Shown here piece by piece: positions 7,366-16,886 of a DNA stretch of 64,000 nucleotides. How positions within the stretch are numbered: the first letter of the stretch is position 1; every line of letters begins with the position of its first letter. Source of the stretch: CAZCEC01 sp964497615. Lineage in GTDB: Bacteria > Chloroflexota > Anaerolineae > Anaerolineales > UBA6663. The notes beneath the pieces are model-generated. The model worked only from the letters and a program-made list of their open reading frames with translations. It was not told the DNA's origin and did not search any database. Location: positions 1 through 64,000 of the forward strand of contig CAZCEC010000023.1 of NCBI GenBank assembly GCA_964497615.1, in the 5' to 3' direction. A program made the translations under genes and the position numbers.

Positions 7366-10300
7366 TCACTGGCGTGAAGCCATCGGCAGGTACAGGCGCT
7401 GCGGCAAGGTTAGATGTATGGTCGCTGTGCCAGTCATTCCAGACGGGTCAGTCGCACGCAGCGTGAGGGTGTGCGGCCCAGGGCTTAGTTCGCGGAGGGC
7501 AAGGATAAGGATCTCGCCAGTGCCCAGTTGGCCGTCCCGGTCGGACTCCCAAACCAGACCCGCGCCACTGAGGGTGCCCGCCTCCGGATCGTAGGCGCTG
7601 CCCAGCAGGGTGAGTAGTTCTCCGGGCGCGATACGCGTCTGGTCGGCTGGGGAGACAATCGCGACGTGCGGCGCCTTCCCCGGCACGGTGAAGGGCGCGT
7701 CGGACTCGTCGGACGTGGTGTTAATCCCATCGGAGGCCATGACCCGGATCAGGGCCGATGACGACCCGGCCAAGAGAGCGGCATCCACGTTGAAGGCAGC
7801 CCCAGCCAAGCCGGTGGCCACGGTGGTCCACGTTCCGCCGCCATCGGCGCTGTAAAGCACGCTAAAGGTGAGCGGGTCGCCATCGAGGTCGGAGGCGCTC
7901 CAACTCACCGGGATGGTTGTACCGCTGACCACCCCGCCCCCGTTGGGCGCCAGCACTTGGACCGTGGGCGCATGGGCGCTCACGGTGCGGGTGACAAGCA
8001 CCTGGTCGCCGTGCCAAATGCCAACCTGGGTGGCGCCCGTCGCCCAGGGCACGAGCTCGAAGATGATACTGCCGACGCTGGCCGCCTGGTTGGCCTGGGC
8101 CGCGGTACACCCGCTGGGGCCGGAGTAGGTTTCAACCGCCTGGGTGCGCGGAGTGAACGGATACTGCGCCAACAGCGATCCCTGGCTGTTGGCCAGCACG
8201 ATTGAATAGTCACCGGCCTCGCGCTCGATTGCCTCCGGGGCATCTGGGAAGCGGAGGAACGGGTCGAGCGTCACCGCGTCGGTCAGCGGATCGAGCACGC
8301 CGCGCACTAGCAGGCGCTCCACGCTCTGCGCCTGCTCAAGCTGTGCGGAACCGGCCCCAGTCTGGGTCCCCAGCAGACCGTTGCGGATGCGCCTGTAATT
8401 GAAGTCTGAAATCCACAGGTTGTTACAGTAAGTCATCATGTCCAATGAGTCCGGCCCATACACCTGCATCAGGTTGGTGTCAAGTCCGTAGTAGCGGCTT
8501 GGGTCGGTCGTGGGGCCGCCAATGCGGCCGCTGGGGTAGGGATAGGTGACGCAGTGCGGACTCGTACCTTCGGCCTGGCCCCGGCAAAAACCGGGGTGAC
8601 ACACGCCATAGGCGTGACCCAGTTCGTGGCCGCCGTACCAGTCGCCGAAGGAGCCGTCGGTGTCCCAGCCAAACGTGTTGGCGCCCGTTGGCCCCGACAT
8701 GGTGCCCGAGGCGCAGCAGCAACCTTGCATGAAGTAGTTCGCCGGCGGCGCTTCCAAGACCATGCCGTAGTAGCGCGTGGCGGCCGTCGCCGTGCCATTG
8801 ATGATATCCATCGCCTTGATGGTCGCCAGGAGCGTGTTGGCCGTGCCGCAGTCGGGCAGCGCCGCGCCGGTCCACAGCACCGTGGCCCGCGAAGTGTTGA
8901 GGGTGCCGATTGGGTAGACGGCGCGCACCCAGGCCTCCAGACGCGCATAGTCCAGCGTGCGCACGGTGTAGGTGACGGTGTTCGTCACAATGGTGATACC
9001 GACAGTCCGCAGGTTGATGGCCGGCACAACGCCAAAGCTCACCGAATGCGCATCCTGCAGTTCACCCAGCCCCGGAAACTCAACGCCATAGGGCGGCAGC
9101 ACCCGAATGAACATGGTGCCACTGCCGGTAGCCGCGCTCTCGGGCAGCAGAAAGTTCAACGACTGGTTGAGCTGCCCCCGATCGGGGTGATCCAGCGCCG
9201 TCACCGAACCGCCAGGGTTGATGGGCGAGTACACGCCGCCGCCCGGATACGGGTAGTACAAGTAGCCGTGCACGCCGGCCAGGCTGCCCAGGCCATCGGA
9301 GACCCGCAGGTGAATCCGCACCACGGTGCGCTTGCCGGCCACGAGCGGCACAGACGCGTACAGATCCTGGACGGACTGGTTGATTTCGAAGCCCGTGATG
9401 GCGATGCTGCGCACGACCGGCGGGGGCGGCTGCGTGGGCGTGAGGGTCGGGCTTGGGGTGAACGTTGGGGTGGGCTGGGTAATGGGCGCCGCCGCCTGGA
9501 GCGCCAGCACCAAGCGCGGACACTGGCTCCCTTCCCGGCTGCTGAAACTGCGCGAGTAGTAGCCCGCCGCCGGCCCGCGCACCTGCAGGCCATTGTTGGG
9601 CAGGCTACCGTTCACCCAGGCTTGCACCAGGGTAGTCACATTCCAGGCCTTGTAGCCGGTCAGGGTGCCGACGGGAATGGAGGCTTCCGGCGCAGCGGCA
9701 ACGGCCGGCTGGCTGTCCCAGGTCACGCTGTACTCGCCCCAGGCGCCCGTCACCCGGTAGGCATCCAGCGTAATCGGCGATGTGCCGCCAGACATGGTGA
9801 GGTAGGCCTCAAAGGAGGCGCTTTGGACAGTGGTGCCCAGCGGGATCAGCGACAGGTCGAATCTGACGAGGGCGCGGTTGTGGAACGAGTCGGGCCCGAT
9901 CGCGTAAGCCGCGCGCAGTTGAGGCCCGCCGCCCAGGTTCAGCGTGCTCGCCTCTTGCATGATCGTCACATCGGCCACGGCGCACAGGGTCATGTAGGTG
10001 ATGGCGGGCGTGGGGGAGGATGTCGCCGTCGCGGTGCGCGTGGGCGTGGCGGTCGAGGTGCGAGTCGGGGTGGCGATGGCGGTCGAGGTGCGGGTCAGCG
10101 TGACTGTGGGTGTCGAGGTGCGCGTCGGCGTGGCCGTGGACGTTGCGGTGCGAGTCGGCGTGACTGTGGGTGTCGAGGTGCGCGTGCGCGTAGGCGTGGC
10201 GGTGGCCGTTGCGGTGCGGGTCGGGGTGGGCGGTGTCGTGCCGCCTTGGTCCCAAAACAGGTTGCCTGAGAGCGTTTTTCCTTCAAGCGGGTAGCTGTAG

Positions 10301-11853
10301 CGAATCCAGTTGGCATCCACCACTGTGCCGCCCAGGCTGGTGGCGCCTTGGGAGCTATAGCCAGGCAAATCTACTTGCCGCAGGTGGTAGTACTCACAAG
10401 TGACGCCTGCCCTCAGCGTGTACACCCCGCTTGGGTTGGTGAGCGTGCTGTCTATCAGGCTACCCAAATCGCCAGCGCTGTTGGAACAGTAGAGCTGCAC
10501 GGTCACGCCGGTCAGGGGCGTGCCCAGGTCGCCCACGACGCCAACATACACCTGGCCCGACAGCACCCACAGGCGCGCCAGGCTTCCGTAAATGTCGGTG
10601 CCCAGGGCAGCGCTGTTGCGGCCATCTTCCCAGGCGACGAAGTACGTATCGGCCGCGCCCGCCGCGATGGCTGGCCGCTGCTCTTCGGGGAGCGCATTGG
10701 TGACAATGACCTCGCCCTGCAGCAGAGTTCCATTGGCGGCGACGCGCCGGCGGTAGATGTCGTGATCGCTGGCGCTCGCCTCGTATTCCCAAGTTACCAT
10801 GAACTCGCCCGGCGCCGGCTGAAACGCCACGTTGGGGCTGAGCCGGCGCTGACTGCCGTCCCAACTGATGCCGAAGTTGCTGCCCACCAGGCTCCCTGTG
10901 CCACTCACCCGCTGGCCATAGATGTCGGCGTCGGCGCCCCAGGCCCAGTGATGATCTTCCCAAACAATGAGGAACACGTCGCCCGCGGGGCAATAGGCCA
11001 GACGAGGTCGAATCTGATCATACTGCCAGGTGGAGATGCCAATGACGCCGCCCGTCAGGCTGCCGTTGGCGGCCACGCGCTGAGCCAGGATGTCGTACTC
11101 ACCCGTGTCGGCCTGTTTGGCCTGCCAGGTCACCAGATACTGGCCGGCAGCAGAGCCAAAGGCAGCCACGGGATTGGCCTCGTCCAGCGAACTGGCCGCA
11201 ATCGCGAAAGGCCCACCGGCCAGGGCGCCATCGCCCGCGATCCGTTGGGCGTAGAGGTCACCGTGGACAAACTCATCGGCGCCCATGCGCCGCACCCAGA
11301 CGATCAAGTACTCGTCGGCGGCCGCGTTGTAGGCGACGGCTGGGCTGCTGTCGTACGCGATGGGGAGGCTCACTGCGATCTGGCTGCCAGTCAGGCTGCC
11401 CGCGCCGGAGACACGCTGGGCATACAGATCATGGTCGTTGGAGGCGTACTCATACTCCCAGACCACCAGGTATTCATCTCGCACGGAGTTGTAGGCAATG
11501 GCCGGCGCCAGCCGATGGTTGCTGCCATCCCAAGAGATGCCGAACTGGACGCCGATTGGCACGCCATCGGCCCCAATGCGGCGGGCGTAGATGTCCCAAT
11601 CGGCGCCATTGCCCCAGTGGTGGTCTTCCCACACAGCCAGGTATTCCTGCCTGACTGGGCTGAAGGCCAGCGCGGGGCGAACCTGGTCATATTCCCAGCT
11701 CACGATGGCCGTCACGGCCTCAGCCGCTTCTGGCACGAACGCCGCCGCCGACTTGACATCTGCCGGTGAAGGGCCAGAGCGGGCCGCGCTGACGGCGCCC
11801 AATGTTAGTGCCCCTGCCAATGCGACCAATCGCCAGCCCTGTTTCGTGTTCAT
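7366..11853 (-). CDS. Giant secreted metzincin-type metalloprotease with beta-propeller and TPT linker
   Basis: A 1495-residue exported protein. Domains in order: a Sec signal peptide (residues 1-28); seven repeats of about 50 residues with YLVVWE...DIYAQRV, probably a seven-bladed propeller; a Cna_B/SdrD-like domain (LSGQVYVG...GVTVQLY); a Thr/Pro linker (540-617); a DNRLRE-like domain; a peptidase domain with HELGHAYGVCH (His1076, Glu1077, His1080, His1086), exactly the metzincin HExxHxxGxxH zinc site, followed by a likely Met-turn LDMMTYC; and Ig/PKD-like domains. It ends RLYLPMASRQ, resembling C-termini recurrent in Chloroflexota exported proteins. I chose the ATG at 11853 because AGGAA lies 7 nt upstream and a signal peptide follows. 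The substrate is unknown. Confidence 0.85.
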   Translation of the reverse strand: MNTKQGWRLVALAGALTLGAVSAARSGPSPADVKSAAAFVPEAAEAVTAIVSWEYDQVRPALAFSPVRQEYLAVWEDHHWGNGADWDIYARRIGADGVPIGVQFGISWDGSNHRLAPAIAYNSVRDEYLVVWEYEYASNDHDLYAQRVSGAGSLTGSQIAVSLPIAYDSSPAVAYNAAADEYLIVWVRRMGADEFVHGDLYAQRIAGDGALAGGPFAIAASSLDEANPVAAFGSAAGQYLVTWQAKQADTGEYDILAQRVAANGSLTGGVIGISTWQYDQIRPRLAYCPAGDVFLIVWEDHHWAWGADADIYGQRVSGTGSLVGSNFGISWDGSQRRLSPNVAFQPAPGEFMVTWEYEASASDHDIYRRRVAANGTLLQGEVIVTNALPEEQRPAIAAGAADTYFVAWEDGRNSAALGTDIYGSLARLWVLSGQVYVGVVGDLGTPLTGVTVQLYCSNSAGDLGSLIDSTLTNPSGVYTLRAGVTCEYYHLRQVDLPGYSSQGATSLGGTVVDANWIRYSYPLEGKTLSGNLFWDQGGTTPPTPTRTATATATPTRTRTSTPTVTPTRTATSTATPTRTSTPTVTLTRTSTAIATPTRTSTATPTRTATATSSPTPAITYMTLCAVADVTIMQEASTLNLGGGPQLRAAYAIGPDSFHNRALVRFDLSLIPLGTTVQSASFEAYLTMSGGTSPITLDAYRVTGAWGEYSVTWDSQPAVAAAPEASIPVGTLTGYKAWNVTTLVQAWVNGSLPNNGLQVRGPAAGYYSRSFSSREGSQCPRLVLALQAAAPITQPTPTFTPSPTLTPTQPPPPVVRSIAITGFEINQSVQDLYASVPLVAGKRTVVRIHLRVSDGLGSLAGVHGYLYYPYPGGGVYSPINPGGSVTALDHPDRGQLNQSLNFLLPESAATGSGTMFIRVLPPYGVEFPGLGELQDAHSVSFGVVPAINLRTVGITIVTNTVTYTVRTLDYARLEAWVRAVYPIGTLNTSRATVLWTGAALPDCGTANTLLATIKAMDIINGTATAATRYYGMVLEAPPANYFMQGCCCASGTMSGPTGANTFGWDTDGSFGDWYGGHELGHAYGVCHPGFCRGQAEGTSPHCVTYPYPSGRIGGPTTDPSRYYGLDTNLMQVYGPDSLDMMTYCNNLWISDFNYRRIRNGLLGTQTGAGSAQLEQAQSVERLLVRGVLDPLTDAVTLDPFLRFPDAPEAIEREAGDYSIVLANSQGSLLAQYPFTPRTQAVETYSGPSGCTAAQANQAASVGSIIFELVPWATGATQVGIWHGDQVLVTRTVSAHAPTVQVLAPNGGGVVSGTTIPVSWSASDLDGDPLTFSVLYSADGGGTWTTVATGLAGAAFNVDAALLAGSSSALIRVMASDGINTTSDESDAPFTVPGKAPHVAIVSPADQTRIAPGELLTLLGSAYDPEAGTLSGAGLVWESDRDGQLGTGEILILALRELSPGPHTLTLRATDPSGMTGTATIHLTLPQRLYLPMASRQ
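10001..10232 (-). repeat. Low-complexity Thr/Pro codon repeat inside the metalloprotease gene
   Basis: Degenerate repeats of codons for TPTRTATA and TPTRTSTP units. They encode a probably unstructured, possibly glycosylated extracellular linker between propeller and protease halves, and are prone to slippage and misassembly. Confidence 0.85.
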
Positions 11854-12103
11854 GGGGTGTTCCTTCGGCAGAAGGGCGAACGCGCGGCGCAGTCCCGCGC
11901 CCGCAGCACTGGCCGGCCAGTATGAAAACCCGGACGACTCAATTGGGTTGAAGTTGCGGCAAAGGAGGAAGCAAACCTGCACGCAAGCTGCAGAGCGTAT
12001 GCCGCGACGGTGAGGAACGGTAGTACAGACACGTCGGCCTCCTCGGCCAGCCGTTCCACCCGGCGTGGCACGGCAGGCCGGGATACCGCGGAGGGCGGTG
12101 TCA
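11854..12103 (-). other. Long 5' leader of the metalloprotease gene
   Basis: About 250 nt between the predicted transcription start and the ATG, with no gene and GC-rich inverted repeats such as CCGGC/GCCGG. Its length suggests a regulatory leader, but I recognise no known riboswitch class. Confidence 0.3.
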
Positions 12104-12109
12104 CCTCCT

Positions 12110-12138
12110 ATCGTACGCCTGGCGGGGCGCGGTTTCAA
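12110..12138 (-). promoter_or_regulatory. Probable promoter of the metalloprotease gene
   Basis: On the minus strand TTGAAA (12138-12133), 17-nt spacer, TACGAT (12115-12110). It lies between this gene and the upstream ABC exporter pair, whose stop is at 12301. Confidence 0.42.
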
Positions 12139-12300
12139 GTCTGACTGAAACTGAGCTAGTTCGTCTTGTTTCTCAAGACTGCGCTGACCGGGCAAATTGG
12201 AACAGCCCCCCACCCGGCCCGATAGGGCGGCATGCGGCGGCCGCCAAGATCACCGGTTTGGGGGGCGCGCTGCGACGATGGAAGACTGAGGGGCGAACGA

Positions 12301-14127
12301 CTAGCCGGCGGACACGGCGGCGCGCAGTTGCCCGTACTCGGCGATGGCTTCAAGCGATTGGTGGCGGAAGTACGTGTTGTACAGCTCGGCGTAGTGGCCG
12401 CCCTGGGCCAGCAGGTCCTGATGGCTGCCCTGCTCGATGATGCGCCCCTGGCGCAGGACGATGATGCGGTGGGCGTTGCGCACGGTGGACAGGCGGTGGG
12501 CGATGATGATGGCGGTGCTCTGCCCGAGGATCAGGTCGAGCGCTTCCTGAATCTGCTCCTCGGTGAAGGGGTCCACGCTGGCGGTGGCTTCGTCCAGGAT
12601 GAAGATAGGGGGCTTCTGAACCAGGACTCGCATCAGGGCGACGAGTTGGCGCTGGCCCATGGATAGGCGGCCGCCGCGCTCGCCGACGTCGGTGGCCAGG
12701 CCGTTGGGCAGGGTGGCCAGCCAGTCGCCGCGGCCGATCTGCCGGGCCAGGGCTTCGATCTCCGCGTCGGTGGTGGCGGGCCGGGCATAGCGGATGTTGT
12801 CGGCCACGGTGCCGGCAAATAGAAACGGCATCTGCGAGACAATGCCCAGCCGGCTGCGGTAGTCGCGCAGGTTGAAAGTGCGGATGTCACGGCCGTCAAT
12901 CAGCAGCCGGCCAGACTGGTACTCGTAGAAGCGCGCGATGAGCTTGGCGAGCGAGCTCTTGCCCGCGCCGGTGTGCCCCACCAGGGCCACCGTCTCGCCG
13001 GGCTGGATGTGGAGGTTGAAGCCGCTGAGGACGGTCTCCTGCTCGGAGTAGCGGAAGCCCAGGTCCTGGAACTCGATCTCGCCGCTCAGCGCGGTGACAG
13101 GCTCGGCGGCGATCTGCTTGACGACCGGCTGGGCGTCGATGAGGGCGAAGACGCGCTCGGTGGCCGACAGGCCCGCCTGCAACTGGCTCCAGAAGGACGC
13201 CAATTGGAGGAAGGGGAAGTAGAAGCGGTCCACACTCTGGAGGAAGAGATACCAAGAGCCGGGGGAGATAGCGCCCGCGCCCGCCACCAGACCGCCCAGA
13301 TAGACGAGCATGGCAATGGCGGCGCCGGAGATGAGGTTGAGCACCGGGAACACGTTGGAGATGACGAAGCCGCGGCGGACGTTGATGGTGTAGAGCTGCC
13401 GGTTGACGCCGGTGAACTCGTTGAAGATCACGGCCTCCTGCCGGAAGTTCTTGGCGACGGCGATGCCGGCGATGGTCTCCTGGACAGCCGCGTTGACGTT
13501 GGCGGTGGCGCGGTTGCCCTGGCGGGTGACGTAGCGGGCCAGCCGCCGGAAGAGATTGGCACCGAGGACCACCAGGGGGGTGGTGGCGAGCAGGGCCAGG
13601 GTCAGGCGCCACTCGATGCTGAACAGCACGGCGGTGAGCAGCACGATGACGGTCATCTGGCTGACCGTATCCACCACCAGGGTGCTGACGTTGGCAAACT
13701 CCTGAGTGTCGGAGGTGATGCGGCTGACGACGCGGCCCGAGCGGAACTCGTCGTAGAACGATAGGTCGTGGGCCATCGTGGCGCGGAAGGCGTCGCGCCG
13801 CAGCGCAAAGACGATATCGCCGATGACGCGGGCGGTGAGGCGGCGGCGCAGGAAGTGGACGATCCAGCCCAGCACGCCCGTGACGAGCACCAGCACCAGC
13901 AGGCCAATCAGCAGGTTGGGGCGGGGCGCCTCGGCCAGGGCGTTGATGCCCCGCGAAATGGCGAGCGGGAAAACCACATCCAGCGCGCCGGTGAGGGCCA
14001 GGCCGCCCGCCACCAGCGCCAGGGCGCGGCCGTGCGGCCGGAAGTAGGTGCCGAGCCGGGCCAGCAACTGCCGGTCGGTGTAGGTGCGGTCGTAGGCTTC
14101 GGGGTCTAGATTACCAAAGAAGGCCAT
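12301..14127 (-). CDS. ABC exporter half-transporter, catalytic-site subunit
   Basis: A 608-residue type-IV ABC exporter: about six membrane helices (residues 35-320), then an ATPase domain with Walker A GHTGAGKSS, Walker B FILDEATASVD with the catalytic Glu, and H-loop IIAHRLS. Its signature is RLSMGQRQ rather than LSGGQ. It starts 3 nt after the upstream half-transporter (14131-15921), whose Walker B is degenerate but whose signature is canonical. Together they fit a heterodimeric exporter of the TM287/288 or BmrCD type. Substrate unknown; lipids and drugs are typical for the family. Confidence 0.92.
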   Translation of the reverse strand: MAFFGNLDPEAYDRTYTDRQLLARLGTYFRPHGRALALVAGGLALTGALDVVFPLAISRGINALAEAPRPNLLIGLLVLVLVTGVLGWIVHFLRRRLTARVIGDIVFALRRDAFRATMAHDLSFYDEFRSGRVVSRITSDTQEFANVSTLVVDTVSQMTVIVLLTAVLFSIEWRLTLALLATTPLVVLGANLFRRLARYVTRQGNRATANVNAAVQETIAGIAVAKNFRQEAVIFNEFTGVNRQLYTINVRRGFVISNVFPVLNLISGAAIAMLVYLGGLVAGAGAISPGSWYLFLQSVDRFYFPFLQLASFWSQLQAGLSATERVFALIDAQPVVKQIAAEPVTALSGEIEFQDLGFRYSEQETVLSGFNLHIQPGETVALVGHTGAGKSSLAKLIARFYEYQSGRLLIDGRDIRTFNLRDYRSRLGIVSQMPFLFAGTVADNIRYARPATTDAEIEALARQIGRGDWLATLPNGLATDVGERGGRLSMGQRQLVALMRVLVQKPPIFILDEATASVDPFTEEQIQEALDLILGQSTAIIIAHRLSTVRNAHRIIVLRQGRIIEQGSHQDLLAQGGHYAELYNTYFRHQSLEAIAEYGQLRAAVSAG

Positions 14128-14130
14128 CGG

Positions 14131-15921
14131 TCAGTTGGCAACGGGCTGAGGCTGGAGCCGCAGCCGCTCCTTGCGGGCAAATATCGCCTGATAGGCGGGC
14201 GACCGGGCCAGCAAATCATCATGGGTCCCCACGGCGGCGATGCGGCCCTGGCGCAGGACGACGATCTGATCGGCCCAGCGGATTTGAGACAGCCGGTGGG
14301 TGATGAGCAGGGTGGTGCGGCCCTCGGCCGCGCGGAAGATGGCCTTCTGAATCTGGTCCTCGGTGGCGCTGTCGATGGCGGAAGTCGAGTCGTCCAGGAT
14401 AAGGATGCGCGGGTTGGTGAGGAAGGCGCGGGCCAGGGCCAGGCGCTGGCGCTGGCCGCCGGAGAGGGTCACGCCGCGCTCGCCGACGACGGTCTGGTAG
14501 CCGTCCTTGAAGCCGAGGATGAAGTCGTGGGCCTGGGCGGCGCGCGCGGCGGCTTCGATCTCGGCTTGCGTTGCGCCGGGCTTGCCAAAGGCGATGTTCT
14601 CGGCGATGGTGCGCGAGAAGAGGAACAGGTCCTGCTCGATGATGGAGATTTGCTGGCGCAGGGAGGCCAGGTTCCAGTCGCGCACGTCCACCCCATCCAC
14701 CAGCACCGCGCCCTGCGTCACGTCGTAGATGCGGCTGACGAGGCGCACCAGGGTGGTCTTGCCCGCGCCGGTCTGCCCAACGATGGCGACAGTCTGGCCG
14801 GGCTGGACGGTGAAGGCGATGTCGTCCAAGACGGGCGCGCCCCCGGCATAGCCGAAGCTAACGTCCCTGAAAGCGATGGCGCCCTGGATGGGGCGGTCCA
14901 CACCCTGGGGATTGTGGTCGAGCTCGGTTTCGGTGTTGATCAGCTCCAGGATGCGGCGGGCGCTCGCCAGGCCCAGCGAGACCTGCGAGTAGGCAAAGAT
15001 TGAGATGTGGGACGGAAAGCCATAGAGCCAGAGCAGCGAGTTGTAGGTGATCACCTGCGGCACGGTGAGCGCGCCCTGGGTGAACAGGTACAGGGCATGG
15101 CCGAAGCCAAGCGTGAGGGTGATCGGAAGTAATAGCAGAGTGAGCGAGCGCGACTCGGCCGCGCCCTGGGCCACGTAGGCGTCGCGGTAGGCACCGGCAT
15201 TGCGCTCGAACTCGGCGGCCTCCTCTGCCTCGCGGGCCGCGCCCTTGACGGTCTCGATGCCCTCGATGGCCTCGGCCAGCCGGGCGTTCATGCGGCCAAA
15301 CCGCCGCCGGGCGCCCTGGGTGATGGGACCCAACTCCCGGATCAAGCGGCGGAGGGCCAGGACGTAACCGATGGTGAACAGGATCGGCACCAGGATGAGG
15401 GACGGGTGGAGCGTGGGGCCGATGAACAGGGGCATGATGACGAACATGGCCGAGCCGACGATGAGGTTGACGCCGGGGTTGAGCATCAGGCCCAGCTCGC
15501 GCACGTCGTTGGTGGCGCGGGCCATCACCTCGCCGACCGGGCGCAGGCTGTGGAAGGTCATGCTCTTGCCCAGCAGGCTGGCGTACAGCTCGGCGCGGAC
15601 GTCGCGCTCCAGCCGCTGGCCGATGACTTCCGAGCCGAAGTTGCGGCCCATCTGCCAGGCGGAGCGGATGAACTGGGTGATGACGATGCCCAGCGCGGCC
15701 CGCACCAGGCCCCCATAGTCGGGCGGGGTGGCCAGAATGGCGGTAAAGGCCTGGCCGATGTAGAGCGGGACCGAGGCGGCAAAGGCGGCGTTGGTGAAGG
15801 CGCCCGAGAACAGCCAGAACAGGGGCCAGGTGTGGCGCAGCATGTGCGACAGCACCCAGCGCAGCGGCGAGCGGCGGTTGCCGGTGAAGACGTTGGAGAC
15901 CTGGAATTCGGTCGCAGCCAT
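14131..15921 (-). CDS. ABC exporter half-transporter, degenerate-site subunit
   Basis: A 596-residue partner of the 12301 gene. Membrane helices occupy residues 30-310. The ATPase domain has Walker A GQTGAGKTT, a canonical signature TLSGGQRQR, and Walker B LILDDSTSAID, in which Asp replaces the catalytic Glu. This asymmetry is the mark of heterodimeric exporters with one non-hydrolysing site. The start MAATEF overlaps the stop of map as TAATG, indicating translational coupling. A longer open frame upstream runs antisense-like through map and is rejected as non-coding. Confidence 0.92.
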   Translation of the reverse strand: MAATEFQVSNVFTGNRRSPLRWVLSHMLRHTWPLFWLFSGAFTNAAFAASVPLYIGQAFTAILATPPDYGGLVRAALGIVITQFIRSAWQMGRNFGSEVIGQRLERDVRAELYASLLGKSMTFHSLRPVGEVMARATNDVRELGLMLNPGVNLIVGSAMFVIMPLFIGPTLHPSLILVPILFTIGYVLALRRLIRELGPITQGARRRFGRMNARLAEAIEGIETVKGAAREAEEAAEFERNAGAYRDAYVAQGAAESRSLTLLLLPITLTLGFGHALYLFTQGALTVPQVITYNSLLWLYGFPSHISIFAYSQVSLGLASARRILELINTETELDHNPQGVDRPIQGAIAFRDVSFGYAGGAPVLDDIAFTVQPGQTVAIVGQTGAGKTTLVRLVSRIYDVTQGAVLVDGVDVRDWNLASLRQQISIIEQDLFLFSRTIAENIAFGKPGATQAEIEAAARAAQAHDFILGFKDGYQTVVGERGVTLSGGQRQRLALARAFLTNPRILILDDSTSAIDSATEDQIQKAIFRAAEGRTTLLITHRLSQIRWADQIVVLRQGRIAAVGTHDDLLARSPAYQAIFARKERLRLQPQPVAN

Positions 15922-16691
15922 TACAGCTTGGAAAGTATCTCTGGCCCGTCGGGCGTGATGGCGATGGTGTGCTCGAATTGGGCCGAGAGCGCGCCGTCGC
16001 GGGTGACCACCGTCCAGCCGTCGCGCAGCAGCACCCAGTCCGGCCCGCCCGCGTTGATCATCGGCTCGACCGTGAAGACCATACCGGGGCGGAGCTTGGG
16101 GCCGCGCCCGGCGGGGCCGCGATGCGGGACGGAGGGGTCCTCGTGCAGGGAGCGGCCAATCCCGTGCCCGCCCCAATCGTAGACCACGCTGCACCCATGG
16201 CGCTCGGCGTACGCCTGGATGGCGGCGCCGACATCCGATAAATGCCGGCCCACCTGGGCGGCGGCGATGCCTTCGGCACGGGCGCCCTGGGCCACCTCCA
16301 GCAGGCGGGCGGCGGCCGACGACGGCGTGCCGACGGCGTAGGTCACGCACGAGTCGCCGCACCAGCCTTTGTAGGTGAGGCCAATATCAATGCCCACGAT
16401 GTCGCCCTCGCGCAAAACGCGCTGGTTGGGAAAGCCGTGGCAAATCTCGTTGTTGACCGAGGCGCAGATGACGCCCGGGAACGGCGGATGGGTGGGCGGG
16501 CGGCCACGATAGCCTTTATACAGGGGCTGAGCGCCCTCCGCCGCCAGGAAGCCAGCCACCAAATCATCCAGCTCGCGCAGGGAAACGCCGGGCCGGACGT
16601 GCTCGTCGAGCATGGCGAAGGCGCGGGCGACGAGCTGCCCGGAGGCGCGCAGGGCGTCAAGTTGCTGGGCGTGTTTGAGCAGAATGGCCAC
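15921..16691 (-). CDS. map: Type I methionine aminopeptidase
   Basis: A 256-residue enzyme that removes the initiator Met from nascent proteins. The metal ligands are visible: Asp in VGIDIGL, Asp in GDSCVTY, His in GGHGIGR, Glu in VEPMI and Glu in QFEHT. Length and the lack of an N-terminal zinc extension fit the type Ia form. The start is GTG with no clear Shine-Dalgarno; a strong hairpin lies 18-41 nt upstream. Its stop overlaps the start of the ABC exporter gene, so the three genes form an operon. Confidence 0.95.
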   Translation of the reverse strand: MAILLKHAQQLDALRASGQLVARAFAMLDEHVRPGVSLRELDDLVAGFLAAEGAQPLYKGYRGRPPTHPPFPGVICASVNNEICHGFPNQRVLREGDIVGIDIGLTYKGWCGDSCVTYAVGTPSSAAARLLEVAQGARAEGIAAAQVGRHLSDVGAAIQAYAERHGCSVVYDWGGHGIGRSLHEDPSVPHRGPAGRGPKLRPGMVFTVEPMINAGGPDWVLLRDGWTVVTRDGALSAQFEHTIAITPDGPEILSKL

Positions 16692-16708
16692 GGTGGTTAC
16701 AAAGACGA

Positions 16709-16732
16709 CGGCCGGGAGAAGAGACCCGGCCG
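16709..16732 (-). terminator. Hairpin between pdxT and map
   Basis: On the minus strand CGGCCGGG pairs with CCCGGCCG across an 8-nt pyrimidine loop, followed by TCGTCTTTG. It may end the pdxST transcript or act as an attenuator in the map leader. Confidence 0.42.
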
Positions 16733-16750
16733 GCCTCGGACAGCCTGGCT

Positions 16751-16759
16751 AGTATACCA
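16751..16759 (-). promoter_or_regulatory. Extended -10 promoter for map
   Basis: On the minus strand TGGTATACT, an extended -10 element without a good -35. Transcription would start near 16744, placing the 16709-16732 hairpin inside the map leader. Confidence 0.35.
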
Positions 16760-16886
16760 AGTTTGACGCCGAGGGGGGATTGGACGAAAGGACAGGGGCC
16801 GACCTACCCCCCCCTCTGCCCCCTGCCCCCACTCCGCTTCGCTGCGGGGGCCATGGCCTGCCAGGGAAGGGGGAGCGAAGCGCAGA

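Noticed and set aside
8554..10269. A 571-codon plus-strand open frame across the metalloprotease gene
   Set aside because: Its composition (Gly, Arg, His, Val) is a mirror of the real minus-strand gene, including the TPT repeat read backwards.
11854..12103. Cyclic-di-GMP or other known riboswitch in the metalloprotease leader
   Set aside because: I could not find the conserved core (for GEMM-I, CACGCACAGGGCAAACC) or that of another common class.
15922..16362. N-terminal extension of the ABC exporter frame up to 16362
   Set aside because: It lies wholly inside map in another frame; the ATG at 15921 overlapping the map stop is the natural start.
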